From an uncultured Clostridiaceae bacterium (GTDB lineage Bacteria > Bacillota > Clostridia > Lachnospirales > Lachnospiraceae): a stretch of DNA of 6,650 nt. The first letter of the stretch is position 1. Every line of letters begins with the position of its first letter. The notes beneath the pieces are model-generated. The model saw only the letters and a list, made by a program, of their open reading frames with translations. It made no database searches and was not told the origin of the DNA. Shown piece by piece: positions 5,226 through 6,650 of this stretch. The position numbers and the translations under genes are program-made. The stretch lies in assembly GCA_949841235.1 (NCBI GenBank), contig CATKZA010000102.1:1-6650 (forward strand), in the 5' to 3' direction.

Positions 5226-6638
5226 ATGAAATTAGGGATCAAGTGGAGGTTTGTGCTGGGGTATTTGCTTCTTCTGGCCGCCGGCCTGGCTGTTCTGGAC
5301 GTAGGCGGGGAAAGGATTATCTATCAGAGAATCGTGGAGCAGCAGAAGGATGCGCTCTACGAGGAGGCACGGGAGGTTTGCGTGGAATATGTGCCGAATA
5401 TTAGGGTGCTTCGCACGAAGGGGGCTACGCTGGAACGGCAGTTCCGCTCTCTGGGAAAGCTGACACAGACTAGGATTTGGCTGGCGGCTTCCGATGGCGA
5501 GATTCTGCTGGATTCTGAGAAAAGGGAATCCTGCAAAGGGGAGAATATCAATGCCTATGATGAGAAGTTTTTGGAGAATCAGTCTCTGACAGGGAGACGT
5601 CCCTCAGGTCTTTTGGAGGAGGGCGTGGTGAGCGTGATCTATCCTGTGACGGAGTGGCTGGAGACCAATGGGTACGTGGTGGCGATGAAGGCTGATGAGG
5701 AACTGAGAGGCAGGGCGTACCGCTATACGGACGGATTGATGGCGTGCTATCTGGGAGTTATGTTTCTGGTGGGAGTGGTATTCCTTTACCTGTATTTTCG
5801 GTCGGTATACCCTCTGAAGAGATTGACCCAGGCTACGAAGGAATGTGCGGATGGCTCTTTTGATAATCTGGTGGTGAAGAAATTGCCTAGGGAGCAGAAG
5901 GAGATGGCGGATGCCATCAATTACCTATCCGGCAGAGTGAACGCCATGAATGAATACCAGAAGAAGTTTATTGCCAACGTATCCCATGATTTCCGCTCTC
6001 CGCTGACTTCTATCAAGGGGTATGTGGAAGCCATGGCGGATGGCACGATTCCGCCGGAGATGCAGGGGAAATACTTGGATATCATTTTATTCGAGGTGGA
6101 GCGGCTGACCAAGCTGACGGGAAATCTTCTGGAATTAAATCAGTTGGATTGCCGGGGGATGACGCTGGACTGGTCGGAATTTGATATCAATGAGGTAATC
6201 AAGCAGACCTCTGCCAGTTTCGAGCAGCGGTGCACGGAAAAGAGGATTTCTCTGGATTTGGTTTTTGAGAAGCCCGCATGCATGGTGTGGGGGGATATGG
6301 GAAAGATTCAGCAGGTGGTGCAGAATATTTTGGACAATGCCATCAAGTTTAGCAATCATGATTCTGTGGTGGAAGTGCATACGGCCAGGCAGAGCCACAA
6401 GGTGTTCGTGTCGGTGAAGGATCATGGCATTGGCATTCCCAAGGAGAGCATTTCCAAGGTGTGGAGCCGATTCTACAAGACGGATCTTTCTAGGGGCAAG
6501 GATAAGACCGGAACCGGGCTGGGACTTTCTATCACCAAGGAGATCGTGGATGCCCATGGGGAGAATATCAATGTAATCAGCACGGAGGGGGTTGGACCGG
6601 AATTTCTCTTCTCCCTGCCCACGCGGAGGGAATTATGA
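5226..6638 (+). CDS. Membrane sensor histidine kinase of the same two-component system
   Basis: The 470-residue kinase should sense an extracellular signal and phosphorylate the response regulator encoded immediately upstream. A first membrane helix (about 9-24) and a second (171-191) bracket an extracellular domain of about 145 residues; its IWLAASDGEILLDS stretch looks like the PAS/Cache-like sensor folds of Gram-positive kinases, with no ligand deducible. A HAMP linker (about 192-244) leads to HisKA with His254 in NVSHDFRSPLTSIKGY, then the ATPase domain: N box QNILDNAIKF with Asn367 and Asn371, G1 box DHGIGIP (399-405), and G2 box GTGLGL (429-434). All catalytic motifs are intact, so it should be active. 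Only three bases separate it from the regulator stop, and its ribosome binding site AGAGGA lies inside the end of that gene. The stop codon overlaps the next start as ATGA. Confidence 0.96.
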   Translation: MKLGIKWRFVLGYLLLLAAGLAVLDVGGERIIYQRIVEQQKDALYEEAREVCVEYVPNIRVLRTKGATLERQFRSLGKLTQTRIWLAASDGEILLDSEKRESCKGENINAYDEKFLENQSLTGRRPSGLLEEGVVSVIYPVTEWLETNGYVVAMKADEELRGRAYRYTDGLMACYLGVMFLVGVVFLYLYFRSVYPLKRLTQATKECADGSFDNLVVKKLPREQKEMADAINYLSGRVNAMNEYQKKFIANVSHDFRSPLTSIKGYVEAMADGTIPPEMQGKYLDIILFEVERLTKLTGNLLELNQLDCRGMTLDWSEFDINEVIKQTSASFEQRCTEKRISLDLVFEKPACMVWGDMGKIQQVVQNILDNAIKFSNHDSVVEVHTARQSHKVFVSVKDHGIGIPKESISKVWSRFYKTDLSRGKDKTGTGLGLSITKEIVDAHGENINVISTEGVGPEFLFSLPTRREL

Positions 6639-6650
6639 GATTGCGCAGAC
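6635..6650 (+). CDS. Start of an unknown gene coupled to the kinase, cut by the window edge
   Basis: ATGAGATTGCGCAGAC begins at 6635, so its ATG overlaps the kinase TGA as ATGA. GGAGGG (6625-6630) lies four bases upstream, a strong ribosome binding site that has no other visible purpose at the end of the kinase gene. The visible peptide MRLRR is basic, as expected before a signal peptide or membrane helix, but five residues cannot identify a family. The overlap implies translational coupling and a shared transcript with the two-component genes. Confidence 0.55.

Overview
The window reads as a piece of a low-GC Gram-positive chromosome, most likely a gut Clostridia member of the Lachnospiraceae type. 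The grounds are the strong AGGAGG-type ribosome binding sites before nearly every gene, a Lachnospiraceae-like phosphofructokinase whose TIDND motif reads TIDLD, a MutS2 protein with a C-terminal Smr domain, and a short PadR regulator of the kind common in that family. The lineage call rests on remembered family resemblance, not on a search.

Layout. On the minus strand, positions 1-557 hold the start of a probable PadR operon: a near-ideal promoter, two copies of a 21-bp palindrome lying on it, a roughly 155-nt leader, a 105-residue PadR regulator (50-367), and the first codons of a second gene that runs off the left edge. Positions 368-918 contain no convincing gene. They hold the padR control region, an unexplained inverted repeat (640-659), a plausible pfkA promoter (756-784) with a palindrome at its predicted start site, and a GC-rich, hairpin-forming island (829-875) in the pfkA leader. 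On the plus strand follow pfkA (919-1914) with a strong intrinsic terminator (1943-1984), mutS2 (2033-4408), an OmpR-type response regulator (4506-5222), its sensor histidine kinase (5226-6638), and the first five codons of a gene that overlaps the kinase stop by ATGA and runs off the right edge.

How the genes work together. pfkA appears to be its own transcription unit: the ATP-dependent committing step of glycolysis, with changes near the active site and in the effector site. mutS2 encodes a MutS-like ATPase with KOW and Smr domains, known in Bacillus for acting on collided ribosomes. The response regulator and kinase are a tightly coupled two-component system. No clear promoter or terminator separates them from mutS2, so they may be co-transcribed, although the 97-nt gap leaves this open. 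The gene starting at 6635 is translationally coupled to the kinase and is a candidate functional partner or target.

No clearly undescribed system is visible. The observations most worth following are the dual PadR operator on a consensus promoter, a possible 29-codon leader ORF ending on the padR start codon, the structured GC-rich element before pfkA, and the altered motifs in PfkA and in the Smr domain of MutS2.
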